A stretch of 64,000 nucleotides of DNA from Paraphysomonas bandaiensis (Eukaryota; Chrysophyceae). The notes below the pieces were generated by a model. The model ran no database searches and had not been told where the DNA came from. It saw nothing but the letters and a program-made list of their open reading frames with translations. A program made the translations under genes and the position numbers. Positions 1 through 14,115 of the stretch are shown in pieces; position 1 is the first letter of the stretch, and every line of letters starts with the position of its first letter. The stretch is taken from NCBI GenBank assembly GCA_965644295.1, contig CBFFRP010000376.1, forward strand, positions 182,285 through 246,284, in the 5' to 3' direction.

Positions 1-1
1 A

Positions 2-3000
2 CGCCTGAACACTTCTCGCTCTGATGATACACATGAGCTGTCGATAGAGGAGGAGGACTGGGATGATGAACTCGGGATTACAGATGAGGTTCGGGAGGGA
101 CAGGACTGTCTTGCAGATGGACTAAGGCTTGTTATGAGTGAAACTTTAGGAATAAGTCACGGAGGGCTGTTGGATGACTTGATATTACCAGTCCCGTCAG
201 AAGCGGATGCTGTTCAGACAACTATCCCCATTCGATGTAAAGTAGTCAACCAGCTCATTTACGGTCAGGATGATGTGAATTTAGTAATTTATCCATCATC
301 TATTGCATTATATTCCCTCAAGCTTGATGGAGACCGTAGGCAATTAATGGCAGTAGAACTAGATGAATGGCTGCGGACCGTTGTCACGAAGCATATGAAT
401 CGGGTAGAGACTGCGATGAAGACCAAAGATATCGCATGGCTGAATAAGATCCAGTCTAAAGAGAAGACTTTTAACAATACACTGGTCAGAGCATGGGCTG
501 AGGTTATTCATATGCTTTTGCGCAATAAGTCGCTTGACATATGGGAAGTACTGCAAAAATTCTGCAAACTTTTGCGTCATTTCTCTCGTATGGACAAGGG
601 GATGATGTTTCAATTCTGCGATATATCAGAAACGGAATACGGAATGATGTTTCAGCACATTCTGGATATTCTTCGTGTTACAGCTATCGTCGATACGGAA
701 GAGGCAGTGTCCGGGAAATACACAAAAAAAGGTCCCCGTCGAGCGAACTACCATTTCCGTGTAACACTGACTGATACAATCAGTGCGAGCCCAATCAAAG
801 CTACTAAAGGATCCCCTCCTCCTCGGCTGTTTACAGAGATGATTCGATATGCTGTGGTCATGTTTCCTGAGCACGTAGAGCACCTAGCAGTGCTTGAATT
901 AGAGGCCGCGGCGCACCATTGTATCGCAATGATGGAAAACCGTGTAGAGTATTCCTGGTCTCCTTCACCCTACAGCGTCTTCAAGTGCTACCTCTCCCTT
1001 TATAGGACTGTGGTGAATTCCGATGAAGGAAGTATTGCTGCACAGAAACGACGGCGCTCTGAACCACGTGACGGAAAAACTGAGAGCAAATCACACAAAC
1101 TAAATTTTCTGCGCACAGCGATTATCTGTGATTTGTTTTTTATTCTCAACGGCTACAATCCGCTAGATGTGTCTCATCGACCACACCTTGTTGCCGCCAT
1201 TGATGAACTAAAAAACGAAACTGGAGTTGGAATGTTGGAAGGGGATGAAAGAGATGACTTTATTTCTGATAGTGATGAGAGTGCCGAGAAAACCCACTCC
1301 AGTAGTTACAACTCTGACAGGAAACTGATATTTGATGATCGAGATATTTCTCTGAACTCTGCTAGCCGAACTGGGGATCCCAGGAGAAAAGATACCGATA
1401 TCGATGCGCGTGTTCGAGAAATTATACAAAAATTTAACACCTCTGAGCACGAATCGCCCTCTGATTCACTCTCGCGATCACCTGAAAACAAGAGGCGGGG
1501 AATGAGTCGAGAAGCTTCAAATGTTAGTACTCTAAGCTTGGAGACATCGATGCGTGCGAATCGTAAGCATATACGCCAAGTATATGATCTTTTGGGTGAC
1601 GAGAGCGTAAATTTCTTCGACATATTTCATATGCTAACAACCGATTTGCAAGTTTTCAAGAATATTTTAACAACGAAATATAAGAGTGTTAGTCGGAAGT
1701 CTATTTTGAAAGCCCGTGTTGCATTCGCAATGAGTGTGATGGTTCGTTTTGATAGATCTGAGGGAGAAGATCAAGATGATGTCGCGGAATCACTGCTGTT
1801 AGAATCGATTGTACTTCTAGATAAATTACATAACAGTCATTTTAATGAAATTGCCCCTCCTATCATCTCTTCATTCGCCCTAATGGCCATGGAAAAGTTT
1901 GCAGAACTTCTGATATCCAATTCGAAGTATAAGTTTGGTGTGTCTTGTTTTGAATCTGTTGTGGCGGCACATCTGCTTGCTAACACAAAGGATGAAAAAC
2001 GATTATATCGGCGCCTTACGGTTGTAGCTCAGGAGAGTGGAGACATCAAGAGATCGCTTTATTATCACTGCATCATGCTCAGAATTGCCAAAGATGAGAG
2101 CAAGTTGAACGAGTTTGTATACATTGCCGACCTGGTGAGCAAGCTTTTTCTAGATGTAGGAGAAGCGAACTTGGCGGAGCGGTGTCTTCGTGTGGTGTCT
2201 CTGTTACACACGGGATATCCTCTTGCATCAGTTTGCTTTGAAACTATATCATCTCATAAGTTAGAGCATAGCTTCCTCCCAACAGGGTTTGAAATTCCTT
2301 CTATTCTGCTTAACATCGGCGAAGGTGATGGCGGGTTGGTTGGAGGACTTTGGACCAAGAGAATAAGTTCGAATGCACAATCGAGTCAGTTAGTATGTGA
2401 TAGCCAACAATTCTCCGCCATATCAAAGTTAATTGATTTGTTTGTGTGTACTGATAGTCACCAAAAGGCGATTGACTTATGTTTAAGTTTGCTGAAGAGG
2501 AAACTATTTCCCCAAGGACGAATATCTGTACTACTAACGATGTCGAAGTGTTATTTAAAGCTGCGCCAGTTAACTTACTGCGAAGCGGTTTTAGATCGTA
2601 TTGCATATGAATCCGAAGAAGTTGTGGGAGGTATTCTTGCTCGTACAGGAACACCATCGCTAACGCAGGCCCATCAAGTAAATTCCACTTCCCAGAACTC
2701 ACCAATATCCCCAAGAGCTGCGAATACTTCACGTTATTACAGATCATACAATGACCTCAATCGCGCCGCGGCTAAGGAAAAGCGACGTCATTTAGATACC
2801 ACCAAGTCAACACCCCGTCATGCACGACAGCTTAATCATACTGGAACTGCTGGTAGCAGTGGAGCTCAGGCAGCATCATTGGGAGCATCTGCCGCTGCTG
2901 TTGGCTTCGTGTCGAAAGTGCGGTCTTACGGTTACCTCATACTACGCGCCAGGTGCCGCCTTGCTGCTGATGATCCCGAATGGGCTCTTCATTGGCTGCA

Positions 3001-6000
3001 AATTGCTCTTGCAGTATGTCCAAAAGGTAAGTGGGATAAACGGGCAGACATTCGGTATTTGAATGGTAGAGCATATGGGAAGCTCTGTATGCGTTGTCGA
3101 GCCACAGATGCGTGGGGAAGAGGGGATACAAAGCTAATGGAGCGAGAGTCCACTCTCGCTTCACTTGCTGAATCAGAATTCAGAGCTTGTTGGACTCTAT
3201 GCAAAAAGTACACGGACAATATCATCAAACAAACGAAGGCGATGAATAGGATCGTGGAGCTGCATGTGTCCCGACTATTCAATGAAATTGCGGTGGAGAA
3301 ATCAGTAACACTCACGGATGCGCTGGATGGCAAAGCTGAAAGTCTTCTTCGATCAATGGATGGTCTGAGTCGCATGTCGATGCAGTTGGTAGGAGATGTT
3401 GGGGCGCCCCTTGAACTAATACGCAGCCTCGTCAATTGCTGTGAACTCTCCTGGCTTTTAGGTAACCCACAGCTGGCGTTCAGTGCGTGGTGCGAGGCCA
3501 AAGCCCTCCTAATGCATACTTTTTTGCAGCCTGTCACTCCAATTTCTCTGAGCCCATTCAGTCGACTTAGTCTATCATCGCCGAGGTCGAAAGTATCGCA
3601 GTCGATGGCAGATGCAGATAGCCCTCTTAGGGATATTCCCGTTGCTCCTATACCGTTCCCTCCTGGTATGGTGCTGAGGGTGTATGATCTTTTGACCCGT
3701 ATCGTGCGGCTTGCCTTTGTTATCGAGCCGTGCCCACTATCTAATAATGGCGGTGCACTTATCGCATCGTGGATGCGGTTTAATCACGCTACCGCGCATT
3801 GTGTGACTCCTCTCTTTAGCGATAGCCACAAGCTGCACCGTACACTCGACAGCTTTGATTCTGTTTTTAATAGTGCTGTAAAGCCAAATGCGGCGACGAG
3901 AGCATCGCCTGTGGGAAGTATGTTTGCTTTTGCAGACGGGAATCCCTCGAGACCTTCCTTGTTATTAAGGGTATTTGGTTTGGAGAATGACATCGAAACC
4001 GCCCTGTCTGCACGGAAAATGCAGCGCAAAAAGGACGCGTGGCTTAAATCACATAAACCAATAGCTCTAGAGTACAATCACCTTCGGGTTATGCTGCGGC
4101 GAGCTGTAATTCCCAATGGAATGAGGCTGGCAAAGAGTATTCCGAAGTTGACTGGTGCTATATTCAACGAGCCTTTGTTGTACATTCCCCAGGTACAACA
4201 TGGATATAGATTAAGTAGATCTGACTTTCGTGTTGTAGGATGAAGCAAACTTATCTGAGATATTTAAGCACCTGAAAATACGAAGGAATAAAGTGGACGG
4301 CGGTTTTAGTACCAGAAAACAATTTTCTCGACGTTCTTTACCTGAGACTTCAGCGTATACGGGTTCGGATGCAGATGAGAGTTCTTCCCATGATCCTTCT
4401 AGCGAGTATGATATTGAGGACGCATTGTCTGAGGGAGTATTGGAGTATGTAATAGCTGCTGCAAATATCCTGTTTCCATTTGAAATCATTAGAAAAGCGA
4501 TGTCCATAGATTATGGCATGGAAGGATCTTCTTCAGAAGGTGTGCTCGTCAGTGAATAAAAACTTGCATTGTTTTTGAAGTGTAATGAGTAGGTATGGAG
4601 GCAGCGGAGATTGTAATGTCGTGCCTACGCGAGTCGGCAAAGTCGGGTTTACTCCACCCGTCTGGCAAGGAAGCTGCTTACGTTAAATCAAGATCCACTG
4701 CTCCAGGAATCACCATGACCTCCGAAGGGTATTTTGTTGAGGGGATGTACGACTATAGGTAAACTATATGATTCATCGTGTGAAGTTATTATTTGATGTT
4801 GTCGTAGCGACGCGGAGAAAATTGCACAAAAGCGCCTGGGTAAGCCTGGATTTGTGCATACCGATTTACTGGCGTTGCTGCGTCATGTAAATAAAATATA
4901 TCCTCCCTGGATCGATGATAGTGATTCACCCAGAAGCCACAAAGCTGCTTCGGTAGACACGACAGGTATGATTATATGTCATGTCAACAAGTGTTTACAG
5001 TATGTTCAGACCTTGAAAACACTATTGATTGTGATACTATTGATAACTACTCTGCACTTGTCGGTGCCTCTCCAAATAAAGTCAGACTCAAGGTAATAAA
5101 TCTAATAGAAATTGATATTGCAGCATGCTTAAGTACTTTCAGGTTTTGTTTTTGCGGCTTAAAGTGTATAAAAATCAGTATATTGAGGGCCATTTAACTC
5201 TAACAGAGTACTATAAGAGGAATATGGAAACAATGAAAAAAATTGTACAGAGTATGAGCTGTGTCTCTGATCTTAACAGGCGTTCATCGTCACCAGATTC
5301 ATCTGCCAGTGCACTGGATAGTCTTTCGAGTAAGGCTTTTTTGTTTATCAATTACGTGCATTCATATATCATTATTTCCAGACGCGAAAGAAAGTACCAA
5401 AAGTCGTAGAGCACCTCCAATGTCTCCTATTAACGAGGTATGGGTAAAGTAATCCTTGAAATATTTACAAGTCATACACACACGTAGGTGGGTGCTTCTC
5501 CTAGTCTTCGGAGAATGATATCGCTCCAAAGTTCTTCGTCTAGTCAAGAAGCCAACCAATCAAGATTACGTTCTCAATCGATTGAGCATCTAAATGCTTT
5601 GGCATCGTTGTCAGACAATCCTGTCAATTACCCACCATCATTTAGATTTGTGGTGTACATTGATAATGCGTTGTTTTTGTACACCCCATTGAAAGACACC
5701 ACAGCTGTTGCAATACTTCGTGACAAAGTTAGGGCTGGAAAGCGGACCCCACCTCCTGCTTCGGTCAGGAAGATACCCCGCTCGGTGGAGGGACGACAGG
5801 ATACCCTCAGTATTGCATCGGGCTCAGTCAGATCCATAACCAGTTCGAGTCATTCACACAGTAAGAGCATAGCGAAAAGTTGGAGCGAGGAGGAGGATAT
5901 GCAGTCCAAAGGTAGTTCTGCGAAGAAGCAGGTAGTGGTCCAGAGTCCCTCTTTGGGTAGACGAAAATTCGCTCTTGATTCTACTGCGAAGACTCCGTCG

Positions 6001-8627
6001 AAGTCACCACGGGATCGATCATCTCTGCCTCCATACGTAAAAAGTGCATCGTCCTTTCGAATGAAAGGAAGTGGTTTGAGCAATACTTTGCGATCGGATT
6101 TTACAGGCAAGAGTATGGAGGTATATGTCCGGGGGGATCGTGAAGAACCAATGTACTTGATGAGTGCGGCCAGTGCTTGTGATGGGCTGACTCCCCCTCT
6201 GGTGAGGGCCTGTTATGATGTCAATGTGGATTTAAACTCTATAATAGGCTACACAACATACATTGTGTGATTCGGCAGTTATGACGGCACTGTCTGACCT
6301 TCCTCTTGCTGCTGAAGAAGACCTCTCCCCCGACAGCCCACTCAGCAAATTTGGGGACGAAAGTTGGAAGAATCGTGTGAAAGCAGACGTCTCTATCGTG
6401 CAGCTTGTGAAAATTCTTGGATATCAAAATACTATGTTCTTGTGGACAACACTGATGCTTGAAGAGGTGCGTACATCTTTATATCTTTGACTTTTGACCC
6501 TGTTCTCGCGTTTCAGCCTCTTCTGCTGCTGGGGTCACCGGGATCGGAGCAAACTATTTCCCATATCTGTACTGCTCTCCTCCGTCTACTTCGTCCGATG
6601 ACGTGGCAGCATTTGTATATCCCTCTCATGCACACTTCCATGCAACCACATTTCTTAGCTTTACTCAGAAACCATGACCCCTTTATCATTGGGACGTATC
6701 ACGAGGTGCACCACTGGCATATATTTTCCGTAGTGTGCTGACATTATGTGTCAGGTTGTGGGACATATTGACCCTGTTTCTTACGATTCCATCTTTTCGG
6801 ATGCTAATGAAGGTCTTCCTTGCACGAACACAGATAGTGGACACAGGTTGATGATGGACCAGCATTTGGCAGATGTTACAGTGGTAAATCTAGACAGTGG
6901 TACGTTCGTGTTCCGCAGTGTAGAATTGAGGCTTAATGTATCAATTTTTTTTTTGCTTTCATAGGACTTATTAAACCTGGGAGAAGGCTTCAGTTTGTTG
7001 CAGCATGTACCTTGTCATCGTATGCTGGTGTAATCCCAGAATCTGACCCAGCAACTTTGAAGCATATGCTAGGACGCTTAGAATCTTGTAGGGATATTAT
7101 TGGCTCCATGCATCTAAAACCACCTCTACCTGCGAGATACAGAGTCCAGGTGTACAGCAAACTGTCTGATATTTTGGATCCCACTGAATCAATGCAGATC
7201 TACCCTTCACAGTCAGGTACAATCTATCCATTCGCTGTGATACGTTGAATATGTCGGCATTCTACCTTGAACTGTTTGTGGGTTGACTTGTTCTTTTGCT
7301 GTGATAGTAAGTGTGTGTATTGAGTTTAAACTCCCACTAAACAGTATGAAGTTATTTTGTGTAAATATGTATGAATATAAGTTTTTATTTTGCAATTCCT
7401 ATGAAATACGTAGGTGGATTAACAGCGCTGGGCAATGATTCGTTGAATTCAGTTAGCATTGAACTGGAAAGCAGCATTTTTTCGGTTATGGTGTCACTTT
7501 TCAAAGGACTGAAGATGTTTATCAAGGAGCCGCCGAAAGATATTGTGAATAAGTAAGGGAGTATGAATATCCTGGTTCTGATTTGACGGTATTGATATGA
7601 CAGAAAATGCAGCAAGAAGGATTTACTACGCGCCATCTCACCTCGAGCTTCTTTTCACATGCAAAAATCACGCTCTCCACGGGGTGAGTTCGCCATTGAC
7701 GTCGAGAGTCACCTCATACTAGACGAGAGTAAATTCCTTGGATTTCTTAAGGATGATGTTAGACCTTTCGTTCAGTACCTATTTCATACCAGATCATTCA
7801 AGGTTACGTTTATCCTATATATTTTCTCACTTCCATAACACTTTATCGTACTTAGCGTTTGATTAACGGTATTTATTCTGCGAAGATTGACATTCGACGA
7901 GGTGAAAATGAGTGTGTTTCTTCTTCGCTTCTCAGATTCATGACGCTTTCGGATGCTCGACTAGAGAGTAGACTGATTTTGTACAGAGAACTATCCACGC
8001 AACGGTTAGGAGGTTATCTAGTAACATACTTCGCACACGTATTGCCCAACCAGGAACAGCATCAATACCCTTTCGTGTACCAGTTTCCTTATAGCGTGGA
8101 GGCATTTAACACTCTTCCGCTGCTATCTGATGTATCAAGAAATAAGGAGCAGTTGAAGATTAAATTAAGGTGATTGTTTAGTCGATAAGCTGTGCGATAT
8201 TTTGTGAGGTCTACTTTGTAGATGGTGTGTCCTGGATGCACAGCGTTTGACGTATTACAAGTCCCGATCGAAGCGTAGGATAAAAGATCATATAACCATT
8301 GATCCGCAAGACGTAAGACTTGTACTTAGTCCCTTTTGTCACCCTCTACCCCCTGCAAGTAAGAGATTGTACCCTTTGAGAGATCAACATCCCCTTACTG
8401 ACCAGTACCTCTTCTTATATGTAGGTACAGCTGGTGGTGCCGTGTCGAGCGGGTCGTACTCATACTCCGTGAGCCCGTCTGCTCCAACCACAGAGCATCA
8501 TTCGTGTGCATTAGTCTTTGGTGGAGGATCGGTTTTAGTATTCCGCGCAGAGACAATAAACGATCACAACCAATGGGTAAGAGCGCTACGTGCACGTCTA
8601 GTTCCGGATTATACGGCCGAGTCATAG
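2..8627 (+). CDS. DENN domain and C-terminal PH domain protein (putative Rab GEF), 5' end outside window
   Basis: Exons: <2-4192, 4239-4551, 4593-4758, 4808-4965, 5001-5092, 5143-5329, 5382-5437, 5488-6201, 6248-6466, 6517-6705, 6755-6899, 6965-7216, 7414-7552, 7604-7802, 7856-8169, 8222-8627. They sum to 7740 nt in frame, or 2579 residues here. The frame is open from base 2, so the start lies upstream. The DENN core is encoded at about 6380-6900 (LLLLGSPGSEQ, then WQHLYIPLM, then DPFIIGTYHE, ending VTVVNLDSG), and a dDENN-like helical part follows at 7420-7900. A PH-like end is encoded at 8222-8610 (RWCVLDAQRLTYYK, later DHNQWVRALRARL). DENN proteins activate Rab GTPases; this role is inferred. 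The first 1500 residues are helical/TPR-like with acidic disordered stretches and are unrecognised. The 41-nt intron 4552-4592 is the weak joint. Without it, one gene would stop at 4559 and a DENN gene would start at 4595, only 35 bp later, which seems too tight. Confidence 0.72.
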
Positions 8628-9600
8628 TGCGAAGAGTATTTGTATAGAATAGTTAGTGCACCTTTTACATAATATAGCAGTGTTTAGAGAAGTGTCCAGT
8701 GAATATAGTATTTGTTGGTGTTTTCGATAAGTGATTTTACTATGATCTAACAACAAATAATTGTTTTTATTTTATCAACGATAAAGTGCTGCCTGATTTA
8801 CTATGTATTTAATTTAATATATAGATTAGGCCATCCATAATTCATATTATTTTAAGTGTCCTTTTGCCAATTAAACGAATGTAGTAAATCTAAGTAAGAA
8901 ATGAACACTGTAACAGATTATTTACGATTGATACTGTTGGCTAACTGCTAAGAAGTAGAAGTAATATACCACAGTTAAGGCTATATTGTTTCAGTATTGT
9001 GAGATATATGTCAGAATTATTCGTACTTATTAGAATAGTAGAAAGTAGAGTATTATAGAACGTAGAACAACATTAAATACTAACTACAATCTACTCCTAC
9101 TTATGTGCTTGTAGCTCGTATAGCTAGTAGCTATCCTGTATTCTGTATTCTGTGTAGCAATGAAATACAGAATCTACTAAACTATAAAAGCAGGAGTAGG
9201 AATAAAATATGCAAAGAAACTGAATATACAGTAACTGTTAAAGATAATCTATTGGTGTTGAATATGGAACAAAATTTCGGATTCCTTTCACGAGGATTCT
9301 CTAGTTGACAGTCCTGCTCTCAGGATTGATGCTTTAAGTAAGGAACAACGTGTATGTATCAATCAAAGACATAGTTTTACTTTATAGAGACAAAGAGTAG
9401 CCTTTGAAAATCTAGGTACATGGGCTTTGATCTTATAGTTCCCCACAGCCAGTAATCTGTATCAGTAGGAGTGTGCATTATTGTATTCTGTAAAAGTCGA
9501 TCTAAAGTGTATTCTAAACAACGACATATTATATATATTTGTAACTTAAGAGAAAGTGTATAATATATAAAGTAGTGTTATTAGTATTAATAAAAGTAGT
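8628..9600. other. AT-rich intergenic DNA, no gene seen
   Basis: This is AT-rich sequence downstream of the DENN gene, presumably its 3' UTR followed by spacer. Reading frames are short and have no recognisable coding pattern. I saw no tRNA. Confidence 0.6.
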
Positions 9601-9674
9601 TTATCCCCATTTTTTCTCAAAAAGTAGTGCTTCTTTGACCCGAATTGGGTTCAACAGTAAGCTCGTGTATATTA

Positions 9675-11095
9675 TAGTAGCATCCTTTCGTGGTGTTCTG
9701 GGGGATAATTCTAACTTGAGCCACATGCATAGCCTCAGCAGATATTGTTCTGCCCACTCATAGCCAAATCCTTGTGTGGTACAAGGGACACAAGTAAGTA
9801 CCACTTGTGTAGACGTCTTAAGTCGATGTAATACCAAATAATCCTGTTGAAAAGGGTATAACTATGCATAGTAAGTGACTATAAAGATATTAAAGTATTT
9901 TTTATAATATTTTCTTACGTATTATTATTATTACTTCAGTATTACAGCAATAAAAGTCGCCGACTACACAACATATATATTACACAGTTCAAGCTATTCG
10001 GTCAAGGATATATTAGACTATTCTTTGTACGATACCCCACTACTACGTCGACTTTTTCCGGTCACAATATTCTCAGATGAGAAAGCGTCTTAATCCATCC
10101 ATTCTCTGTCGCTATTTCCCATTGCTGTTTTTTAGTCCTTTTCTTTAACGAATTTACTGTATATTATCTTTGGGCCTTTTTGACGAATAAAAAGGCATCC
10201 AGGAATGGGCCCACCTCAAGGGCATCCGCAGGGGTATTATTGGCAGCACATTATTGATAGTATTCCAGCTCATGTTGCTGTATTGGCTTTGAACAACATT
10301 TCGTTGGTTTAAATGGTTGAACATTATGTAGTTAGACCAGATAGATTTTTATTGCTTAGAGACAATTGTGCGTTGTCATATATAATTTTATGTTTCTTTC
10401 ATATCAACCACTGATAAACTTTCGTACCTTGAATCGCCATGATACTTCAGTTTCACAGTTATAGCTCTCTATATGGGATTTTGACGTGTGTTACAGTTTT
10501 CACATTGTATAATATATATAACGTATTCTACAGTTCTATCTTAGAGAAACATACGCATTCCAACAACATGCTGTGTTTATTTTTCGATTGCAATTAAAAT
10601 ACATACTAGCTACTACTAGTAAAAAACTGTAGAAGTTTAACTTCAATTTCGATATAATATACTCAAGTTGTTTTGTATTTATTTGTCTAATTCCTTTCAT
10701 ATTGTTGTTTATTTTTTTGGTGTTTCATAAAATAGAGAACAGCTACTGGTGATAATATGATACTGTTACTACGTCAGTAGGAGTTGGCAATAGATTCACA
10801 CTATTCCTATTCAATTACTGTGATACCCTCAGGAAGAGATAGCACGGAGTGTTGAGTTTTGCTGTTCTAAGGTATTGGAATTATGACCGTTAGTCGAAGA
10901 ACACAATAGTGGTTAACAGTATTATGAGAACTAACAACATGATGGCTACTGTAGTAATGAAACTGAATATAATATACTGATCATACAAGATAGTGACGAT
11001 GTAAGATCATACGAGAAATGACATGAAATAGATGAATGAGAAGAGATATTGATTATAATTTTATAATAAGCTTAATGAGTGAATACACGTCCAGT
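9675..11095 (+). repeat. Dispersed repeat, copy 1 (degenerate)
   Basis: Three blocks match a second copy at 25500-26430 in the same order and orientation. Block one (9680-9823) contains CTTTCGTGGTGTTCTGGGGG, then TATTGTTCTGCCCACTCATA and GTGGTACAAGGGACAC. Block two (10195-10232) contains ATGGGCCCACCTCAAGGGCA, also present reversed at 41960-42000. Block three (10855-11090) begins GTTGAGTTTTGCTGTT and runs in parallel with 26136-26430. There is no open reading frame, so the element looks non-autonomous and old. Confidence 0.6.
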
Positions 11096-11409
11096 TAACT
11101 TAGTAAATCATCCAATTTGTGTCATAACTTGACATGGAGACATATACATAGCATGCACAATCAACGAACTTTGCAGCACTTGTTCCACTTTGTCATAATT
11201 ATTGTTATTATCATTAATATTGACGTTATTGTTATATATTTATGCGTAATGCGCAGAAGCAGAAGCAAAATGTGCCACCACAGTATATCACATTACCAAG
11301 CCACCAACAATAGAAATCGAAGAAATGACAACTCCATCAACCACACAGTATACGTTGCAGACCAGTCACGAACGCAAATGCGAAACACTAGAACACAAGA
11401 CACTCTCCA

Positions 11410-14115
11410 TTAACGATTCTCCTCCTCATTAGTATTGTCGCTGCTGGTCCCTTCAGAGGATCGACTCTCGTCGCTGCTCTGACTGCTCCGCTCCCCATCG
11501 TCCACTGAGGAAGATGTATCATTTTCGAGAGATGCATCACTGGATCGAGATTCTTCTCCATCGTCATCATCATCCCCATCGTTGTCATCATTTTCGGCCT
11601 CACAATCCTCTTCAGACTCCTCTTTGTTAGTCTTCTTCTTACGATTGTTTTTCTTCTACGGAGTAGTGTTACACTGCATACATGAATACCAGTATATTAG
11701 CAACTACCTTCTTCTTTCCTTTCTTTTTCTTCTTGGGAGTAGTTTCATTTGCGTCAACTGGCCATTCAATTTCCACATCGAACCCCAAGGACTTGGCGTA
11801 CTTGGAACCATGATCAATTCCAGCTCCAGCCATTGGTTCATTCGCTGCAGCTAAGAGTGAGGCTATATGGTTCATTCCCCGGCCATTGGCCGTGCCGTCA
11901 TTGACTGGGACGTAATTGCCCAGCCCTGGAGGCTGCTGGACCTCAGTTGCAGCCTGCATGGGAAGGTTAGCATTAGTTGTATATATATCGGAATAACACA
12001 CCCGAAGATGGGGTATAAACTCGTTCCAGCGCTGATGGGAATGAAGATAGTTCCGCAGAAAAGAAGACGGTGGAAGTGAAGACACCTAAATAGGCATTAA
12101 GTGGGATGGAACAAAATAATATATGATGAATGATACACATTGCATACCTGAAGGCGTATAGCATTGGTTGCATTAATAACGAAACCCCGTAGAGAAGCCT
12201 TATCTTTAGCAGAGAGGCTGCAACGTGTCGCTGCCCCTGGGTCCACCGACGGATCGGTCGTTACACCCTCTGTATTTCCGTCAAGAGGATCAAATGCATC
12301 GAGTAGGAACGTAATAAGTTTAGCGTTTTTGAATAAAATTTTCAATGTAGAATCATCATTTTGCCTGAGGATTAGGTTATGACCATATACATAAAAATGT
12401 TGTTGGACTCACCTGAGCGCAGTGAAGAGCAGGCGGTAAAACATACTGTGGTAAATGTCATTATATGCATAGTCAAATACCCAAGATATCAACAGCTTCC
12501 ACAGGTCTTCCCTAATTTTGCACACAACACTCTCTGAAGCCTCTACGAGGAGAACCAACAGCTCAACCAGCTGCGCTCTATGTGAAGAGAATGGGATCTT
12601 TACAACGTGCCCAGGGTACACTATAGGTCCAAGCGTAGAATCGGAGTCAGTTGAAGGCAGTTGGGCAGCAGAATCGACCAACACCTGTTGTAGTGAATCC
12701 AATCGGGTGGTAAGGTGCTCCACCAGGAGAGGACGAAGAGGATAAAGCCTATTGGGCACCCGTGTAGGTACTGGATTCGACATAGGGCCACTGACAAAGC
12801 AGACATTCTCGGGAGCCGCGGAACGTTTCAGCAAAAAGCAAAGTAGACGAAGGCAGACTCGACGACTTGTAAAAAAAGTCTCCGAATCCTCGTCATCACA
12901 CTCTAGTTTACTTCCATCTGCACACAGGCCAGTGCCCTTGTCCATAAAGCTGTTAAGCAAAGATGTGGTATACCCTAGCGGCTGCAGAAGAATCTCTCCA
13001 ATATCTTCAATGCTGAGTTTCTCGATTAGCTCCTGGAGGGTCTGCGACGCAGCAGAACAGTGCTGCTCGGGAGTCACATACTCATCGACTCTACAGTGGG
13101 TGGCTGGGGCAACTATAATATTAGCCAAACGTAGCATAAATATCCACTTCGACAAGCCCTCAAAAAACTTCCACCTAGAAGAGGAACAAACTGCATATAA
13201 CGGTGAGGTCCGGGGAATGGGTGTGAGCGCAACCAAAATCACGATCAGATCTCCAACTGGAGGATACCCGATATACCGCAACACCCGCCCCATACGTACT
13301 TCCAACTGTCCGTCAGAGGTCAGGCCATCGTATACCTCTCCAGGAAATAGCCGAAGAAGACTCTCTATAACTCGCGCTGCATGGTAAAAGGATCCAGCAG
13401 AATCTTCACGATACACCTGTTGAAGAATAGACTATCACACATACTTATTGTAAAAATATCAGTCACCTCAAACATGGCACGAGCAATTACACTAGCACGG
13501 CGGTTCAGAAATGACATAAGTGCATCAGACGGTTCATCTACAGATAAAAGCATCGTTGCCCTGTATACATCCGCGGGTTAGACACAACAACATGTGCTAG
13601 AATAGCTCTACCTGTATGAGTGCCTCAGCTCCTGTGAGTCCGACTCGTGCGGATAAGGGCGCCTCCTATCCCCAATCTGAGTAATAAACTCTAGCAGCAT
13701 GTCACAAACGCCATCCTGTAATAAAAAATCCACCATCTACAGCAATAACTAATTGTGACACCTTTCGCAGAGGTAATATCAAAAAGCAGACCTTGGGTGA
13801 TATCGACGGCTCTTCTAACTCTAACATCTTTGTCAACAGCTGTTTATTACGACTCATCTTCCACTCAGTATTCAGCAAATTCTTTGTAAGATCTTTTAAC
13901 TGTGAGAGTGAGTTAGTATCTCGTATACTACTTAAACAATTAAATATCACATTAGCGATTTCCTGAACGTGTGATGTGCCGGCATCCACACCACAGTCAT
14001 CGTCCTCGCCCTCATCAGAGTCTGAATCAGCTATACGATAAGACTCCTGTACAGACGATGATGATGAGTCGTCATAGCTGCTACTCCCTCGACTGCTTGA
14101 TATGGATGTCGCCAT
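11410..14115 (-). CDS. SAPS-domain protein, PP6 (Sit4-type) phosphatase regulatory subunit
   Basis: Seven exons, in coding order: 14115-13762, 13715-13612, 13560-13467, 13416-12413, 12364-12148, 12085-11708, 11655-11410. They total 2397 nt, or 798 residues, with introns of 46-62 nt. The order of landmarks follows the SAPS family. They include the helical stretch around YIGYPPVGDL, the SAASQTLQELI motif, the PLRPLLVEHLTTRLDSLQQ segment, the helix ending DYAYNDIYHSMFYRLLF, and the late GFVINATNAI and RWNEFI elements seen near the end of PP6R/SAP proteins. Family members bind the catalytic subunit of PP6/Sit4 and direct it to substrates. The N-terminus is serine-rich. The C-terminus has a lysine-rich patch followed by a long Glu/Asp/Ser tail, probably disordered. 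Assignment rests on pattern recognition; no alignment was run. Confidence 0.8.

Noticed and set aside
2310-3537. Minus-strand frames of 145 and 182 codons inside the DENN gene
   Set aside because: They lie opposite a long continuous coding exon and show no recognisable protein pattern.
4595-8627. A separate DENN gene starting at 4595
   Set aside because: The spacing to the upstream stop (35 bp) is implausibly small and a phase-consistent 41-nt intron joins the two; kept as the stated alternative.
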